Assembly: GCF_000298235.1 (NCBI RefSeq)
Contig: NZ_BAHE01000052.1
Location: 1 to 64,000 of the forward strand
DNA from: Gordonia namibiensis NBRC 108229
Lineage (GTDB): Bacteria; Actinomycetota; Actinomycetes; Mycobacteriales; Mycobacteriaceae
Direction of reading: 5' to 3'
DNA: 64,000 nucleotides
The notes below the pieces were generated by a model. That model searched no databases and was not told where the DNA came from. It was given only the letters and a program-made list of their open reading frames with translations. Both the position numbers and the translations under genes were made by a program. Each line of letters begins with the position of its first letter. Positions within the stretch are counted from its first letter, which is position 1. This document shows positions 34,173 to 47,800 of this stretch, piece after piece.

Positions 34173-34896
34173 GCAGGTCCATCTGCTTGTAGACGTCGCC
34201 GAGATGGTCGAGGTGCCGGCGCATGAGGGTCATCGCCGTCATCGAGTCCCGGCGCTCGACCGCGTCGAGGAGTGCTCGGTGGTCTTCGTCGACGCATCGC
34301 CAGAACCCCTCTGGCGCAACGTCGCGGCTGAATCGGCTGCCGATGACGCGGAAAACCGGGACAGTGATGAGGTCGAGTAGCGGGTTGTCCGCCGCCCGCA
34401 GCAAGATGCGGTGGAATTCCTGGTTGCTCGCGTAGACCTCGGGACCGATCCCGGCGTCGGGATCGAAGATGGTGGCGCGCAACTCTTCCAGGTGCGCCTC
34501 GGTGTGACGGTAGGCCGCGACGCCGGCAGCGGGCACCTCGGTGAGCTGCCGGACCTCCATGAGCTGGTCGACGGTCACCCCTTCGGCCGCGGCGAGGAGC
34601 GTCACTCCCGCCTCGAGGTGCGCACTGAGCTGACCGATGTCGGGTTTGGCGACGAACGTACCCCCGGTCACCCCGCGGGTGGTGTGGACGAGGTTCTCGC
34701 TGGCGAGGGTCCGTATGGCCTCGCGGACCGTGCTCTGTCCGACGCCGAACTCGGCGCGGAGTTCGACGTCGGGGGGCAGACGAGTACCAGGGGTCAGCTC
34801 ACCGGCGAGGATGCGTACCCGAAGCGCGTCGGCCACGATCTCGTACGCCGGGCGTCGTCCGGACTTGTTCGATCCGGGCTGATTCGCTTCTGTCAC
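34156..34896 (-). CDS. FadR/GntR-family transcriptional regulator
   Basis: A 246-residue GntR regulator of the FadR (FCD) subfamily. The winged HTH is at about residues 17-85 (YEIVADALRVRILAGELTPGTRLP, VGQSTVREAIRTLASENLVHTTRGVTGGTFVA). The FCD ligand domain is about residues 110-235, with metal-site-type Asp/His residues in MEVRQLTEV, NQEFHRILLR and MTLMRRHLDHLG. It probably controls the divergent 23.5-34.2 kb catabolic operons. A sequence CAGATCAC occurs both upstream of this gene (about 34936) and in the HyuA leader (about 28891), weak evidence for a shared site. Confidence 0.88.
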   Translation of the reverse strand: MTEANQPGSNKSGRRPAYEIVADALRVRILAGELTPGTRLPPDVELRAEFGVGQSTVREAIRTLASENLVHTTRGVTGGTFVAKPDIGQLSAHLEAGVTLLAAAEGVTVDQLMEVRQLTEVPAAGVAAYRHTEAHLEELRATIFDPDAGIGPEVYASNQEFHRILLRAADNPLLDLITVPVFRVIGSRFSRDVAPEGFWRCVDEDHRALLDAVERRDSMTAMTLMRRHLDHLGDVYKQMDLLRRQS

Positions 34897-34954
34897 AACA
34901 TGATCCGATCTTCATGGGTTGCCCCCAAACTACCAGATCACGGCGGGACGGCAC

Positions 34955-35818
34955 CTACAGATAGACCACCCGATACTTGAGACTCCCCTTGATCCGACCG
35001 ACGAGGTTTCCGGTCACCCAGATCCACGCGCCACGTCGACGACGGGACCATCCCCAGGGCCACACCGGGCAGGTGGCGAGGACGACGCCTGCGTGGATCG
35101 GGAACCACCACCACTCACGGCCGGGGGCACCGTACTGCTTCGCGACCCGCGCCTCTTCGCTGCCGTAGTCGATGACCTGGTTCCAGGACTCGCGCAGGCC
35201 GGTGCGGTAGCGGTACGCAACCATCGCCTCGCGCGCATAACCGAAGGAGTACCCGGCGGTCTGCACACGCCAGCAGAACTCGACATCGCTGCCGGCCGTC
35301 GGGTAGTCCTCATCCCACCCGCCGACGGCATCGAACACCTCTCGCCGTACACCGAGATTGCAGCCGAAGCTCATCGGCAGGTGGCGGCCCAGGACCACCG
35401 GTTCCTCCGGGTCCGGGAGGGCTCGCCAGGCGGCGACGATCGGGTCGTTGAGGGTGTCCCGTTCGAGGGGCCCGCCGATCAGGTCGGCGTCCCGGCCCGC
35501 GGTCACCATCGCGCGCAACCACGTCGGATGCACGGCATCGTCCTGGTCGCAGTAGGCGATGAAGTCCCCTCGCGCGCTGCGGGTTCCGACGTTACGCGCA
35601 TGCGAGGTACCGGCTACGTCCGAGGAATCCACACAGCGAAGGTCCAGATGCTCCCGCAGCGGGTGAGTGTCCAAGTGCTCACGCACCTCTGCGCTACCCT
35701 CGTTGTCGCTGACGATGACCTCGAAGTCGCCGGTGAAGTCTTGTGCCGCCAAGGCTTCGAGCTGAACGTCGAGATCCGGCAGACCGCGGTGGTAGGCGAT
35801 GACCACCGATGCCGTCAT
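34955..35818 (-). CDS. Family 2 glycosyltransferase, NRPS-coupled
   Basis: A 287-residue GT2 enzyme (GT-A fold). The N-terminus TASVVIAYHRGLPDLDVQLEALAAQDF, VIVSDNEG and the DXD-like YCDQDDAVHPTW lie near residue 92; GCNLGVRREVFDAVGGWDE is the acceptor/metal loop. The C-terminus ends GNLVGRIKGSLKYRVVYL. It is a paralogue of the C-terminal half of the two-headed enzyme at 56372-58264, which ends GNFLGRIKGSIKYR. It overlaps the NRPS stop codon by one base (TGATG), so it is translated with the synthetase and presumably glycosylates the peptide. Sugar unknown. Confidence 0.9.
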   Translation of the reverse strand: MTASVVIAYHRGLPDLDVQLEALAAQDFTGDFEVIVSDNEGSAEVREHLDTHPLREHLDLRCVDSSDVAGTSHARNVGTRSARGDFIAYCDQDDAVHPTWLRAMVTAGRDADLIGGPLERDTLNDPIVAAWRALPDPEEPVVLGRHLPMSFGCNLGVRREVFDAVGGWDEDYPTAGSDVEFCWRVQTAGYSFGYAREAMVAYRYRTGLRESWNQVIDYGSEEARVAKQYGAPGREWWWFPIHAGVVLATCPVWPWGWSRRRRGAWIWVTGNLVGRIKGSLKYRVVYL

Positions 35819-38800
35819 CACGGCACCTCCCGCAGCTCGGCAACGGTGAGTGCTCGGTCCGGGTCGGCCGCCACGGTCTCGAGGATCGCTCGCATCCGGT
35901 CGACGACGCATTCCGCAGTCGCCGTGTCGAACAGTGCCACCGGGTGCAGCAGCGTTCCGGTGAGTCCGGCGGGACCATCGGCGTCGCGGACTTCGAGCAC
36001 GGTGAACTCCAACTCGTGCTTGGCCACGGTGTTCGCAATCGGCTCCCTACTGATCCGCACGCCGCCGAGGTCGATCTCGTTCATCCCGGCGTCATCCGCC
36101 CCGGCCTGCTGCAGGATCAGAGTCGCGGGGAAAAGCGGGTGTCCCGACGATCCGGCCGGGTCCCGCTCGAGACCGAGGGCTGTCGCCAGTTCGGGAGTCG
36201 AGATGTCCGGGTGGGCGAGGCCGTCGAGAAGCTGCTGGTGGACGTCGCGGGTCAGGTCGGCGAAGGCACGAGAGTCCGTGGCGTCGAGTCGCATCGGCAG
36301 GTCCTCGGCGAAGTTGCCGATGACTCCGTCGAGCGAGACATGCGACCGGTTGGCGTCGGCCGTGCCGACGCGCACATCGGGGTCGCCGGCCAGGTCGGCC
36401 AGGATCACCGCGAACGCAGCCTGGAGCACGGCGAACATGCTCGACGATTGGTCCCGCGCGTATCGGTCTAGCGCCGTGTGCACCTCGGCATCGAGCCCGA
36501 ATACGACCGTCGCACCGGCTGATTCCCAGCGCTCCGGACGCGGACGGTCGGTGCGGAGAGCGGGGCCGGTACCGGGTCCCCGCGTGCCGGCAGTCAGCCG
36601 CTTCGTCCAGTAGGCGAACTGACGCTCCCGATCGGCGTCGAGGATCTCGGTCCGCCAGCGCGCATAGTCGCGGAACCGGACGCCCGGTTCGGGCAGTACC
36701 GATGCGGTCTCCGTGTCGGAACTCCGGGCGACGAATGCGGTGACGAGATCGCGGGTCAGCGGGCCCATCGACTGGCCGTCGACGCTGAGGTGGTGCGTGA
36801 CGAGCACCAACACGTGGGTTCGCGGGTCGAGACGCAGCAACTGCAGCCGCAGCGGGGGACCGTTCACCACATCGATCTCCGCCCAGGCCAGGTCGGTGAG
36901 CACGCGTTCGAGATCGCCGGCTGCGACGTCCCGCGGTTCGAGTCCGCGACCGATGAGGTCAGCGACGCCACCGGTCGGCAACACGACGAGTTCGGGGCCG
37001 TTCTCCGCCTGGACATGTCGGGTGCGGAGCGACTCGTGGCGGTCGACGACGTCGACCAGGGCCGCGTGCAAGACCGCGACCAGAGACTCGGTGTCGAGGT
37101 CTCCGGAGAAACGCACGGCGACCGGCACATTCCAGTCGGCTCCGGCACCGCTGTTCACGGCCTCCCAGATCCGACGCTGCGCCGGCGCGAGCGGCGCCGG
37201 GTCGTCGTCGTGGCCTCGGACCAGTTCCGGCACATCGACTCCGGACGGGTCGAGTGCGGGCAGTGCGTCGATCTGCGCGGCGAGGTCAGCGACGTCGACC
37301 GCGTCGAACAGCATCCGCACCGGGATCCGACGGCCGAGCTCGGCCTCGAGGAGCGCCGCCACCCGCGTCGCCGACAGCGAGTTGCCGCCGGCGTCGAAGA
37401 AGTTGTCGCTCAGGCCGATCCGTGCCGCGCCGGTGACCTCGGCGATCACCGTGGCCACGCGCTGTTGCAGCTCGGTCTGCGGCGCCTCGTAGGCACGCTC
37501 GGCGATCCGCGGTCGAGGTAGACGTGCCCGGTCGATCTTGCCGTTGCCGTTGGTGGGAAGCGTGTCGAGGACATGCACTTCGGGACGCAGATAGGACGGC
37601 AGCAGCTGAGCGGCCTCGCGCCGGACGACCTCGGCCTGCGCGTCGTCGCCCGTCACGAATCCGACGACCCGATCCTGCCCATCGGCACCGGCACGAGCAA
37701 CGACCACCGCATCCACCACGCCGGTGCATCGCCGGAGCGCCGCCTCGATCTCGCCGGGCTCGATTCGGAAGCCGCGCACCTTGAGCTGGTGATCCGTGCG
37801 GCCCAGGTAGTCGAGCGAGCCATCCCGGTTGCGCCGCACCAGGTCTCCGGTGCGATACATCCGTGCGCCGGATCCGTCGATGCCGTACGGGTCGGCGACG
37901 AACGCCGCCGAGGTCCGCGCCGGGTCTGCGTGATAGCCGCGAGCCAGTTGGATTCCGCCCAGGTAGAGCTCACCGGCGACTCCGACGGGGACCGGTTGGA
38001 GCCGTGAATCCAGGATGCGGATGGACACGGTCGGCTGTGGGGAGCCGATCGGGACGCGGCCGGTCGGCAGCGCCGTCACCTCGTGTCCGGTGACGCTGAC
38101 CGCCGCCTCGGTGGGGCCGTACAGGTTGTGCACCAGGGTCTTCGGTGCCGCGGACCGCATTCTGTTCACGAGCTCGGCGGGGAGTTCCTCACCGATGCAC
38201 AGTGCGGTGGTCAGCGTGGCCGGTGGGTCGCCGGCGTCGAGGACCATGCCCAGGGCCGACGGCACGGTCGGCAGGACGGTGATGCGGTGGCGGTCGAGGA
38301 TGTGGAGCAGTTCGGCGCCGTCGCGTTCGGCACCCGGTTCGGCGAGGACGACGCGTGCCCCGGTACCGAGGGCCCACCAGTACTCCCACACCGACAGGTC
38401 GAAGCCCGCGGAGGTCTTGATCAGTACCGAGTCCCCCGGACCCATCGGATACCGGTGTTGCATCCAGCGCAGCTGTTCGCCGACGGCCGCGTGGGACATG
38501 CTCACGCCCTTGGGGATTCCGGTGGATCCGGAGGTGAACAGCACGTAGGCCGTGGTCTCGGGATGGGGCGCCGGGAACTCGCACGCACCTGGCCCGGCGG
38601 TGAGGTTCAGCGAGCCGACGTCCAGCAGTTCGAGATCACAGTAGGGGCGCGCGTCGGGAGCATCCGGACCGGCACCGAGTACGAGGACCGGGTCGGCGAC
38701 GTCGAGGATCATCGAGGCGCGTTCCGACGCTGAGAGATCCACCGGCACGTAGGCGGCGCCGACGGTGGCCACCGCGTACATCGCGAGTAGCTGCAGCAGG

Positions 38801-41800
38801 CCGCGGGGCGCGGTGATCGCCACACGGTCGTCGGGTCCGGCGCCGTGATCGGCGACGATGCGTGCGAGCGTCGTGACCTGCTGGGCGAACTCGCGATACG
38901 ACACCACGCGGTCTCCGACGACCACCGCATCGGCGTCGGGGGTGCGGGCCGCCTGGGCGTGGAACGCCGCCGCGAGGCCTTCGTTCTGCTCCACCGCCGC
39001 GTCCGCATCGGGTCGAAGTGCGGTCATCGTGAGGGAGCGTTGCTCCTCTTCCGACAGCACTGCCAGGTCCCCCACCGCCCGGTCCGGGGTGTCGACGAAC
39101 GCGGTGAGGATGCGCTGGTAGCGCTCGACGAACTCGCCCGCGGTCAGGGCGTCGAAAAGGTCGGTGGCGTAGACCAACTGGCCGGTCAATCCGTCGGGTT
39201 GTCCGTCGTTGTCGAACATGTCGGCCAGCGTGAGGTGCAGGTCGAACTCGGCGACCTCGACGTCGTCGTCGATGATCTCGACCGCGAGGCCGGGCAGGGA
39301 CAGATCCATCGATCCGATGTTCTGGAACGACAGCGCCGTCTGGAAGACCGGGTGATGGGACGGCGACCGCGGCAGGTCGAGTTCTTCCACGATTCGGTCG
39401 AACGGCACCAGCGCGTTCGAGAATGCGTGGAGCGAGGCTTCTTTCGACGCATCGATCGCGTCTTCCACGGTCGCGGAACTGTCGATGACCGTCCGCAGTG
39501 CGAGCATGTTCACGAACATGCCGGCGACCCGATCGAGGTGTTGTTCGCCGCGGCCCGCGATCGGGGTGCCGATGACGACGTCGCGGTTGTCGCCGAGTCG
39601 GCCGAGGAGCACGGCCAGCGCGGCGTGCGCAACCATGAACGGCGTGGCGCCGAGCCGGTTGGCCGCCTCGACGATCCGCAGGTGCAGGTCTGCGTCGACC
39701 GCGAAATCGATCCGCGCCCCACGACCGCTCGGGTGTGCCGGCCGGGGCCGGTCGAGCGGCAGGTCGACGACCGGCGGCGCCCCGCGCAGTCGCTCCTGCC
39801 ACCCGCGCAGCTGGGCATCCGCGATCCCCTCGTCGAGGACTGCCCGTTGCCAGAGTGCGTAGTCGGCGTACTGCACCGACGGCGCGCTGATCGCCGGACT
39901 CGCCCCGGCGTAGTCGCTCGCCAGCTCACCGGCCAGCGTCACCATCGTCAGGCCGTCGGCGCAGATGTGGTGGGCGACCAGCACGAAGACGTGCTCGTCG
40001 GGTCCCACGTCGTCGACTCGCAACAGTACGGCCCGGATGGGCGGTTGTGCCGTGACGTCGAAGGTCGTCCGGGTGATGCCACGGATGGCGTTGTCCAGGC
40101 CGTCACGACGGGCCGTGATCGTCTCGAGAACGGTCGGCGTCGAGTCGGCGGCCAAGACGACCTGATGCGGGCCGTCTGCGCTGTCGGGGTAGATCGTCCG
40201 GAAGACCTCATGCCGGACCAGTAGTCCGTGTAACGCCGCTCTGAAGGCGGCGAGGTCGAGGTGCCCGGTCAGGCGCAACACGATCGGGATGTTCTCGGTG
40301 AGTGCGCCGGGATCGAACCGGTTGAGAAACCACATGCGCTGCTGCGCGGGCGACAGCGGGATCTGTCCGGGCCGTGCTATTTCCCCGAGGACCGGACCGA
40401 CGCGCAGCGTCGACGAATCGAGTCGAGTGGCGAGCGCCTGGGCGGTCGGTGCGTCGAACAGATCGCGGACCGACACTTCCCGCCCCGAACGAGCACGGAT
40501 GCGCGCAACGACCTGCGCGCCGATGAGCGAGTTGCCACCGGCATCGAAGAAGTTGTCGGTGGCGCCCACCCGCTCGCGTCCGAGGAGCTCGGCGAACACC
40601 TCGGTCACCAGCACCTCGTGGGCGGTGGCGGGGGCGACGTGGGCGGTGAGGACGGCGAATGTCGCCGCCGGCAGCGCGCGCAGGTCTACCTTGCCCGCCG
40701 GTGTCAGCGGGATGGCGTCGATCTCGACGATCGCGGCCGGGATCGCGTGGCCGGGCAGAGTTTCTCGTAGGTGGTCGAGCAGGACGTGCGGATCGACGGC
40801 GTCGATTGCCGGGACGACGTGGGCGACGAGGGCGGCATTTCCGTCCGGGCCGGCCTGTGCGGTGACGACCGCCGCCCGGACCTGTGGATGTGTGCGCAGC
40901 AGCGCCTCGATCTCGCCGGTCTCGATGCGATGACCGCGGATCTTGAGCTGGTGGTCGATACGTCCACGGTGAACCAGTGCGGGACCGCCGGATTCGGCGT
41001 CGGCGCGGACCTGCACCAGGTCGCCGGTGCGGTAACGACGCGATCCGGGCGGGCCGTCGGGGTCGGCGACGAAAGTCGCCGCGGTCAGGGCCGCACGACC
41101 GTGATACCCGCGAGCCAATCCCGTTCCGGCCAGGTAGAGTTCGCCGCTCACACCGGGTGTGCAGGGCGCCAGCGCGGTGTCGAGGACCGCGACGCGTGTG
41201 CCGATGATGCCGCGCCCGATGGACATCGGTTCGGTGTCGGACTCGGTCATCGGCCCGGCGAGCGTTCCCATGATGGTCGACTCGGTGGGACCGTAGGCGT
41301 TGAAGAACCGCACACCGGAGGCGATCCAGCGCTGCGCGATCGTCGGCGAGCAGGCGTCACCGCCGACGATGACCGTCCGCAGGTGCGGGAGATCCTCGGG
41401 TTCGATGGTGTCGAGTACGCCTGGGGTGAGGAAGGCGTGGGTGATGCGTTCGCGGCGGAGCAGGTCGGCGAGGTCGTCGGATCCGTAGATGTCGGTGGGC
41501 GCGACGATGGTCGTGGCGCCCACGTCGGTCGCCATCAGCAGTTCGAGCACGGCGGCGTCGAAGCTCGGTGACGCGAAGTGCAGGACGCGGCTGTCGCGGT
41601 CCACGCCGTAGCGGCGCTGTTCGGTGACGAACGACGCGACGCCGCGGTGCGTGATCGCGACGGCCTTGGGTCGTCCAGTGGAGCCCGACGTGAAGATCAG
41701 GTAGGCCAGCTGGTCGAGGTGGCGCGGTGCACGCAGTTCGTCGTCGGCGATCGGACCGGACGGGAGAGCTGTGAGTTCGGCGTCGGTGTCCGCGTCGTCG

Positions 41801-44800
41801 ATAACCAGGAGGTCGACGTCCTGCCCGACCACCTGTTCGCCGAATCCGGTGGTGGTGACGATGATCGACGCGCCGGAATCGCGGAGCATGAATGCGATCC
41901 GATCGGCGGGATAGGACGGGTCGACGGGAACGAAGGCGGCTCCAGCGGCGGCGACGGCGCGTGTCGCGACGACCGACCAGACGGATCGCGGGAGGGCGAG
42001 GGCCACAACTGTTTCCGGACCGGCGCCACGAGCGATGAGGGCACGCGCCAATCGGTGGACACGTCTTCCGACCTCGTCGGCGTCGAATGCCCGCCACTCA
42101 CGGCAGTCGTCGTATCCGACCAGGCGGTGATCCGGGTGGCTGATCGCGTCGGCGAAGAATGCCGGCGTGGGGGCGTCGGACCCCGACCCGGCGGCCAGCG
42201 TGGCCCGCTCGTGATCGTCGAGCAGGTCCAGGGCACGCAGGGGTGTCGCCGGGGTCGCTGTGGCGGCACCGATCGCTCGGCCGAGTCGGGCGAGGATGCC
42301 TGCGGCGGTCGAGTTCCGGTAGACGTCGGGCCGATGGATCAGCGCGAGGTCGAGGCCCCCGTCGGCGGTCGGTGTCGCGGTGAACTCCAGGTCGAAGCGG
42401 GCAACCGGGATGTCGAGGCGTACCGCCCGGGCCCCGGTGGCGCCGCCGTCGCGCGCGGCAGCAGGATGGTCGCCGTCGACGGTCAGGGTCGCCTGGATCA
42501 GCGGATGGCGGGATCCGCTGCGCGACAGACCCAGATGGTCGATGATCTCCTCGACATCGAGTTCGCCGTGATCGATTGCGTCGACCACGACGTCACGCGA
42601 ACGTGTGACCAGCGCGTCGAAGCCGGCGTGCGGATCGACGTCCAGTCGTAGCGGCACCATCGTGACGAACATGCCGACCAGATCTGCGACGGCCGCCTCG
42701 GACCGTCCGGAGGTCGGGGTTCCGATGACGATGTCCCGCCCCTGCCCGGATCGGCTCAAAGTGAGGGCGAGTGCTGCGTGCAGGACGCCGAAGACGGTGC
42801 TGCCGGTGCGATCCGCGAGGGTGCGGATTCGATCGGCCGCGCCGGGTCCGAGCGTCACGTGGTGGACCTCGGGTGCGCCGCCGTCGGCGTCGGCCTCGGG
42901 CGCCGACAGCGACGGGGCCCCCTCGAGCGCCGATTTCCAGTAGGAGAGATGGGCGGCCAGCTCCGAGGACGGGTCCTCAACGATGCCGAGCCGCGCGGCC
43001 CGGCGGACGACATGGTCGGCGTATTGGATGGGCAGCGGGCTCCACGCGGGGGCGCCACCGGCCAGGCGCGCGGTGAAGGCCTGTTCGAGGTCACGGGCGA
43101 GGACGCGTAGCGACCAGCCGTCGGCCGCGACGTGGTGGACGGCGAGCACGACGACCGTCTCGTGTTCCAGTTCCCGGACGACGATCTTCAGGGGCAGATC
43201 CTCGGAGAGGTCGATGGTCGCCGACAGGGCCGCACGGACCGCGTCCTCTTCCGACGAGGGTCCTTCGACCACGAGCGATTCGAGAACGACGACCACCGGA
43301 TCGAGGTCGTACTCGCCGGGCGCGAGGATGACCTGGCGCGGGCCGGTGGCGCCCTCGGGGTAGACGGTCCGCAGGATCTCGTGGCGTTCGATCACGTCGC
43401 CGACCGCAGCCCGCAACGCCTCACGATCAAGTCTCAGCGGGAGCCGGATCGGCGCGACGATGAGGTACTCCGACGACGCCGGATCGATCCGATTGTGCAG
43501 CCACATCTGCAGCTGTGCAGGTGCCAGCGGAAGCACCTCGGGACGCGCGATCTCGGTGACCGGCGCCTCGCTGCTCCGGGTGGCGTCGGCGGTGGCGGCG
43601 AGGGCGGCCGCGGTTCGGCCGTCGAACACCGCACGTACCGGAACCCGGACGCCGAGCTTCTCGGCGATACCGGCGACCAGCCGAGTCGCGACCAGGGAGT
43701 TGCCACCGGCGGCGAAGAAGTCGTCGTCGACGCCGACGTGATCGCCGAGGACGTCCCGGATGAGCGTCAGCACAACACCTTCGGTCGGTGTCCGGGCTTC
43801 GGTGTCACCACCGACGGTGGCGACCGGTGTCTCGGGTGCCGGCAGGGCGCGGCGGTCGACCTTGCCGCTCGTCGTCGTCGGCAGGGCGTCGGAGAGCAGG
43901 ATGTGGGTCGGCACCATGTGGTCGGGCAGGTGCGCGGTGAGGTGGGCGCGAAGCTCGGCAGCGGTGATCGAAGCACTGCTACCCAGCACGACGTGCGCGA
44001 CGAGCTGAGTGCCGACGCGCGGGTCGTCGTGGATCACGACGACGGCGGACCGCACCTCCGGATGCGACGACGCGACGGCCTCGATCTCACCGAGTTCGAC
44101 GCGCTGGCCACGGACCTTGACCTGGAAGTCGCTCCGTCCGAGGTAATCCAGGACGGGTGCGGAGTCGTCGGCCGTACGACGCCAGCGCACCAGATCGCCG
44201 GTGCGGTACAGGCGTTCACCGTTCCCCCACGGCGAGGCGACGAATCGGGTTGCGGTGAGGTCCGGTCGGGCGTGGTAACCCCGGGCCAGTTGCACACCAC
44301 CCAGGTACAGCTCGCCGGTCACGCCGCCGGGAACGGGGCGCAGCCGGTGATCGAGCACGTGAACGGTGTTCCCGGCCATCGGGCGGCCGATCGAGATCGG
44401 GGTGCCGTCGATGGTGGCGGAGACCTCTACGGCCGTCACGTCAACGGCAGCCTCGGTCGGCCCGTACAGATTGTGCAACGCGGCGGCCGTCCGCGCGCGG
44501 CCTGCTTGCGCCGTCGGAACCGTCAGCGCCTCACCGCTGGTGAAGATCATACGGAGCGAGGTGAGATCGGCATCAGCAGGAATGGTGGCCAGGAAGGCGT
44601 CGAGCATCGTCGGCACGAAGTGGATCACCGTCACCCGGTGCTCGCCGATCACCTCGGCCAGTGCTGCGGGGTCACGGTGGGCGTCGGGTTCGGCGAGGAC
44701 GAGGTCGGCGCCGGTGACCAAGGGCCAGAACAGTTCCCACACCGAGACGTCGAAGGTGATCGGCGTCTTCTGCAGGACGACGTCACGGCCGTCGATCGGG

Positions 44801-47800
44801 TACTGCCGCTGCATCCACGCGAGTCGGTTGACGATGGCCTCGTGGGTGACGCTGACCGCTTTCGGCACGCCCGTCGAGCCAGAGGTGAACAGGACGTAGG
44901 CGGGATGTCCGGGTCGGAGCGGGCTGACCCGGTCCGCGTCGGTGATCGGGGTGTCACAGCGGTCGAGCTGCAGGTCGGTCGGATCGAGGAGACGATCGGC
45001 GAAGGCAGCCGGGATTCGGAGCGCGTCGTCCGGAGCGGAGAAGATCCGGACAGGATCGGCGGTCTCGAGCATCGCGGCGATACGCGGGGCGGGAGCCGCG
45101 AGATCGATCGGTACGTAGGCTCCGCCGGCGGCAACAACGGCATGGATCGCGACCAGCATGTCGACCGACCGCGGTACGGCGACCGCGACCGTCCGCTCCG
45201 GCCCCACCCCGGCGTCGATCAGCGCGCGAGCGGAGCGAGCCACGCGTCGCGCGAAGTCGGCGGCCGAGATCCTCTGCTCGGCGTCGACGACCTGTCCGGC
45301 GGCGTCACCGGCCAGTGCATCGGGAAGCGTGCGTACAGCGGGTACGACGGGCGACGGCCCGCCACTTCCCCACTGCCGGACCGTCCGGTCCAGCTGCGGA
45401 GCGTCGAGGAGCGTCAGCTCGTGCACGCGCGAGTGTGGTTGCCCGACGAGCTGTTCCAGGATGCGTAGCAGGTTGTCGGCGAACCCGGCGACGGTGTCGC
45501 GGTCGAACAGGTCGGTGGCATAGGTCCAGCGGGCTCGCACCGGCTCGTCCAGACCGTCGATGACCTGCGGCATGTCAACGGTCAGGTGGAGGTCGAAGCG
45601 GGCCACCGGCACGTCGATCGACAGCGGGGTCGCGGTGAGTTCGCCGCCGACGATCGGCCCCGGGACCGGGTCGCCGAAGGCGAGCATCACCTGGAAGACC
45701 GGGTGGTGCGCACCGCCGCGGTCGGGCTCGTACTCGTCCGCGAGCTCGTCGAACGGTATCTCCGAGTTGGTCAGTGCAGCAACGTCACCCGCCCGAACCG
45801 CGTCGATCAGGTCCTCGACGGGGCGGTCCTCGTCGATCCGGGTGCGGAGCACCACGGTCTCGACGAACATGCCGACCAGGTCGTCGAGCACTTCGCTACC
45901 GCGTCCCGACACGGGCGTACCCACAACGATGTCGGACGTACCGGACAACCGCGCGAGGAGGACCGCGAGCGCAGCGTGGACGAGATGGAACACCGTGGCG
46001 CGCCGGGTCTGTGCGATCGCCGCGAGTTCCCCGACCAGAGCAGGGTCGATGCCGAACTCGACGGTGCTGCCGTGATGAGTCGGTTGCGCGGGCCGATTGC
46101 GGTCGCCAGGCAGCGGAAGAGGTCCGGGCAGATCCGTGAGCGCCCGCCGCCAGTGGTCACGCTGGCGGGTGATGCTCGGATGGGCGCCCCGCTCCCCGGT
46201 GTCGCCGAGAAGCGTCGACTGCCACATCGTGTAGTCCGCGTACTGAGCCTGCAACGGTTCGCGGGTCGGCGTGGTCCCGGCGGCCGCGGCGAGATAGTTG
46301 TCGAGCAGGTCGGCGACGAGCGGACCCATCGACCATCCGTCGGCGGCGATGTGGTGGACGACGATCACGATGACGTACGACGCGGGTGCGGTGTGGAACA
46401 CCGCGACCCGGAACGGGATTCGGCCGGCCAGGTCGAAGCCGCGGTTGGCGACCTCGGCGATGTGATCCTCGACGCGACTGATCACCTCGGCGTTCACCCC
46501 GCTGAGGTCGATCTCCGCGGTCTGGAGGGCCTCCTCGGTGGGCAGCACGTGCTGACGGGGTATCCCGGCGTCGGCGGGGTAGATCGTGCGGAGGACCTCA
46601 TGCCGGTCGAGCACTCCGGTCACGGCGGTCCGGAGCGCGTGGGCGTCGAGTGGTCCGTCGACCTGAACGGCGAACGGCAGGTTGTAGAGCGCGGTCCCGG
46701 GCGTGATCTGGTCGAGCAGCCACATCCGACGCTGGGCCCGCGACACCGGCAGGATCGTGGGACGCGGCCGAGCGATGAGCCGGGGTCGGTCGGAAGTTGC
46801 GGTCGCGTCGACGGCCTGCGCAAGGTCGGCGATCACGGGTGACTCGAAGACGGCACGAACTGGGAGGTCGACGCCGAGGACGGCGGCGATTCGACCCGAG
46901 AGTCTCGCCGCCATCAGCGAATTGCCACCGAGGTCGAAGTAATCGTCGGTCACACCGATCACCCGGTTCGCGTCGGCGGGGAGCAGGTCGTCGAGGATGC
47001 CGACGAGGATTCGCTCGGTGGCGGTCCGCGGCGCGACGTGCTCGCGCTCGGCGCGCGGCGGTTCGGGCAGCGCATTGCGGTCGACCTTGCCGTGGATTCC
47101 GCGCGGCAGTTTGTCGAGGACGATCGCGGAGACCGGGGCCATGTAGGCGGGGAGCCGGTTGCGCAGGTCGGCGAGAACCGCGGCCGGATCGAGCACGTCC
47201 GGGTTGCCCGGTGCGGGAACGAGGTAGGCGGTGAGGGTGTCGCCGTGATGGGCGGCCACCGCGGCGGCGGCGATCCGTGGATCGGCGGCGAGCGCCGACT
47301 CGATCTCGCCCAGTTCGATGCGCAGGCCGCGGATCTTGACCTGGAAGTCGTTGCGGCCGTGGAACTCGAGCACGCCGTCGGGACGGATGCGCGCGAGGTC
47401 ACCGGTCCGGTACATCCGCTCGCCGGTACCTGCCGGGTCGGCGACGAAGCGGTCCGCGGTCAGGTCGGGACGTCGCTCGTAGGCAGTCGCCAACTGGACA
47501 CCGCGCAGGTACAGCTCGCCGACGACGCCCAGGGGCACCTGATGCAGGCGGGTGTCGAGGACGACCGCGCCTGAATCATCTACTGGCACACCGATGGCCA
47601 CCGTCGGCGACGGTGTGGTCGAGGAAGACACGGGCGTGGGCGTCCACTCGTGGTGGGTGATGCCGACCGCTGCCTCGGTGGGTCCGTAGAGATTGAAAAC
47701 ACGCGCGCCGAGCACATCGGCGGCACGCTCGGCCGTCGACGGTGCCAATGCCTCGCCGATGCACAGCAGCCGGCCCACGGGATGCGGGGTTCCGGCCATG

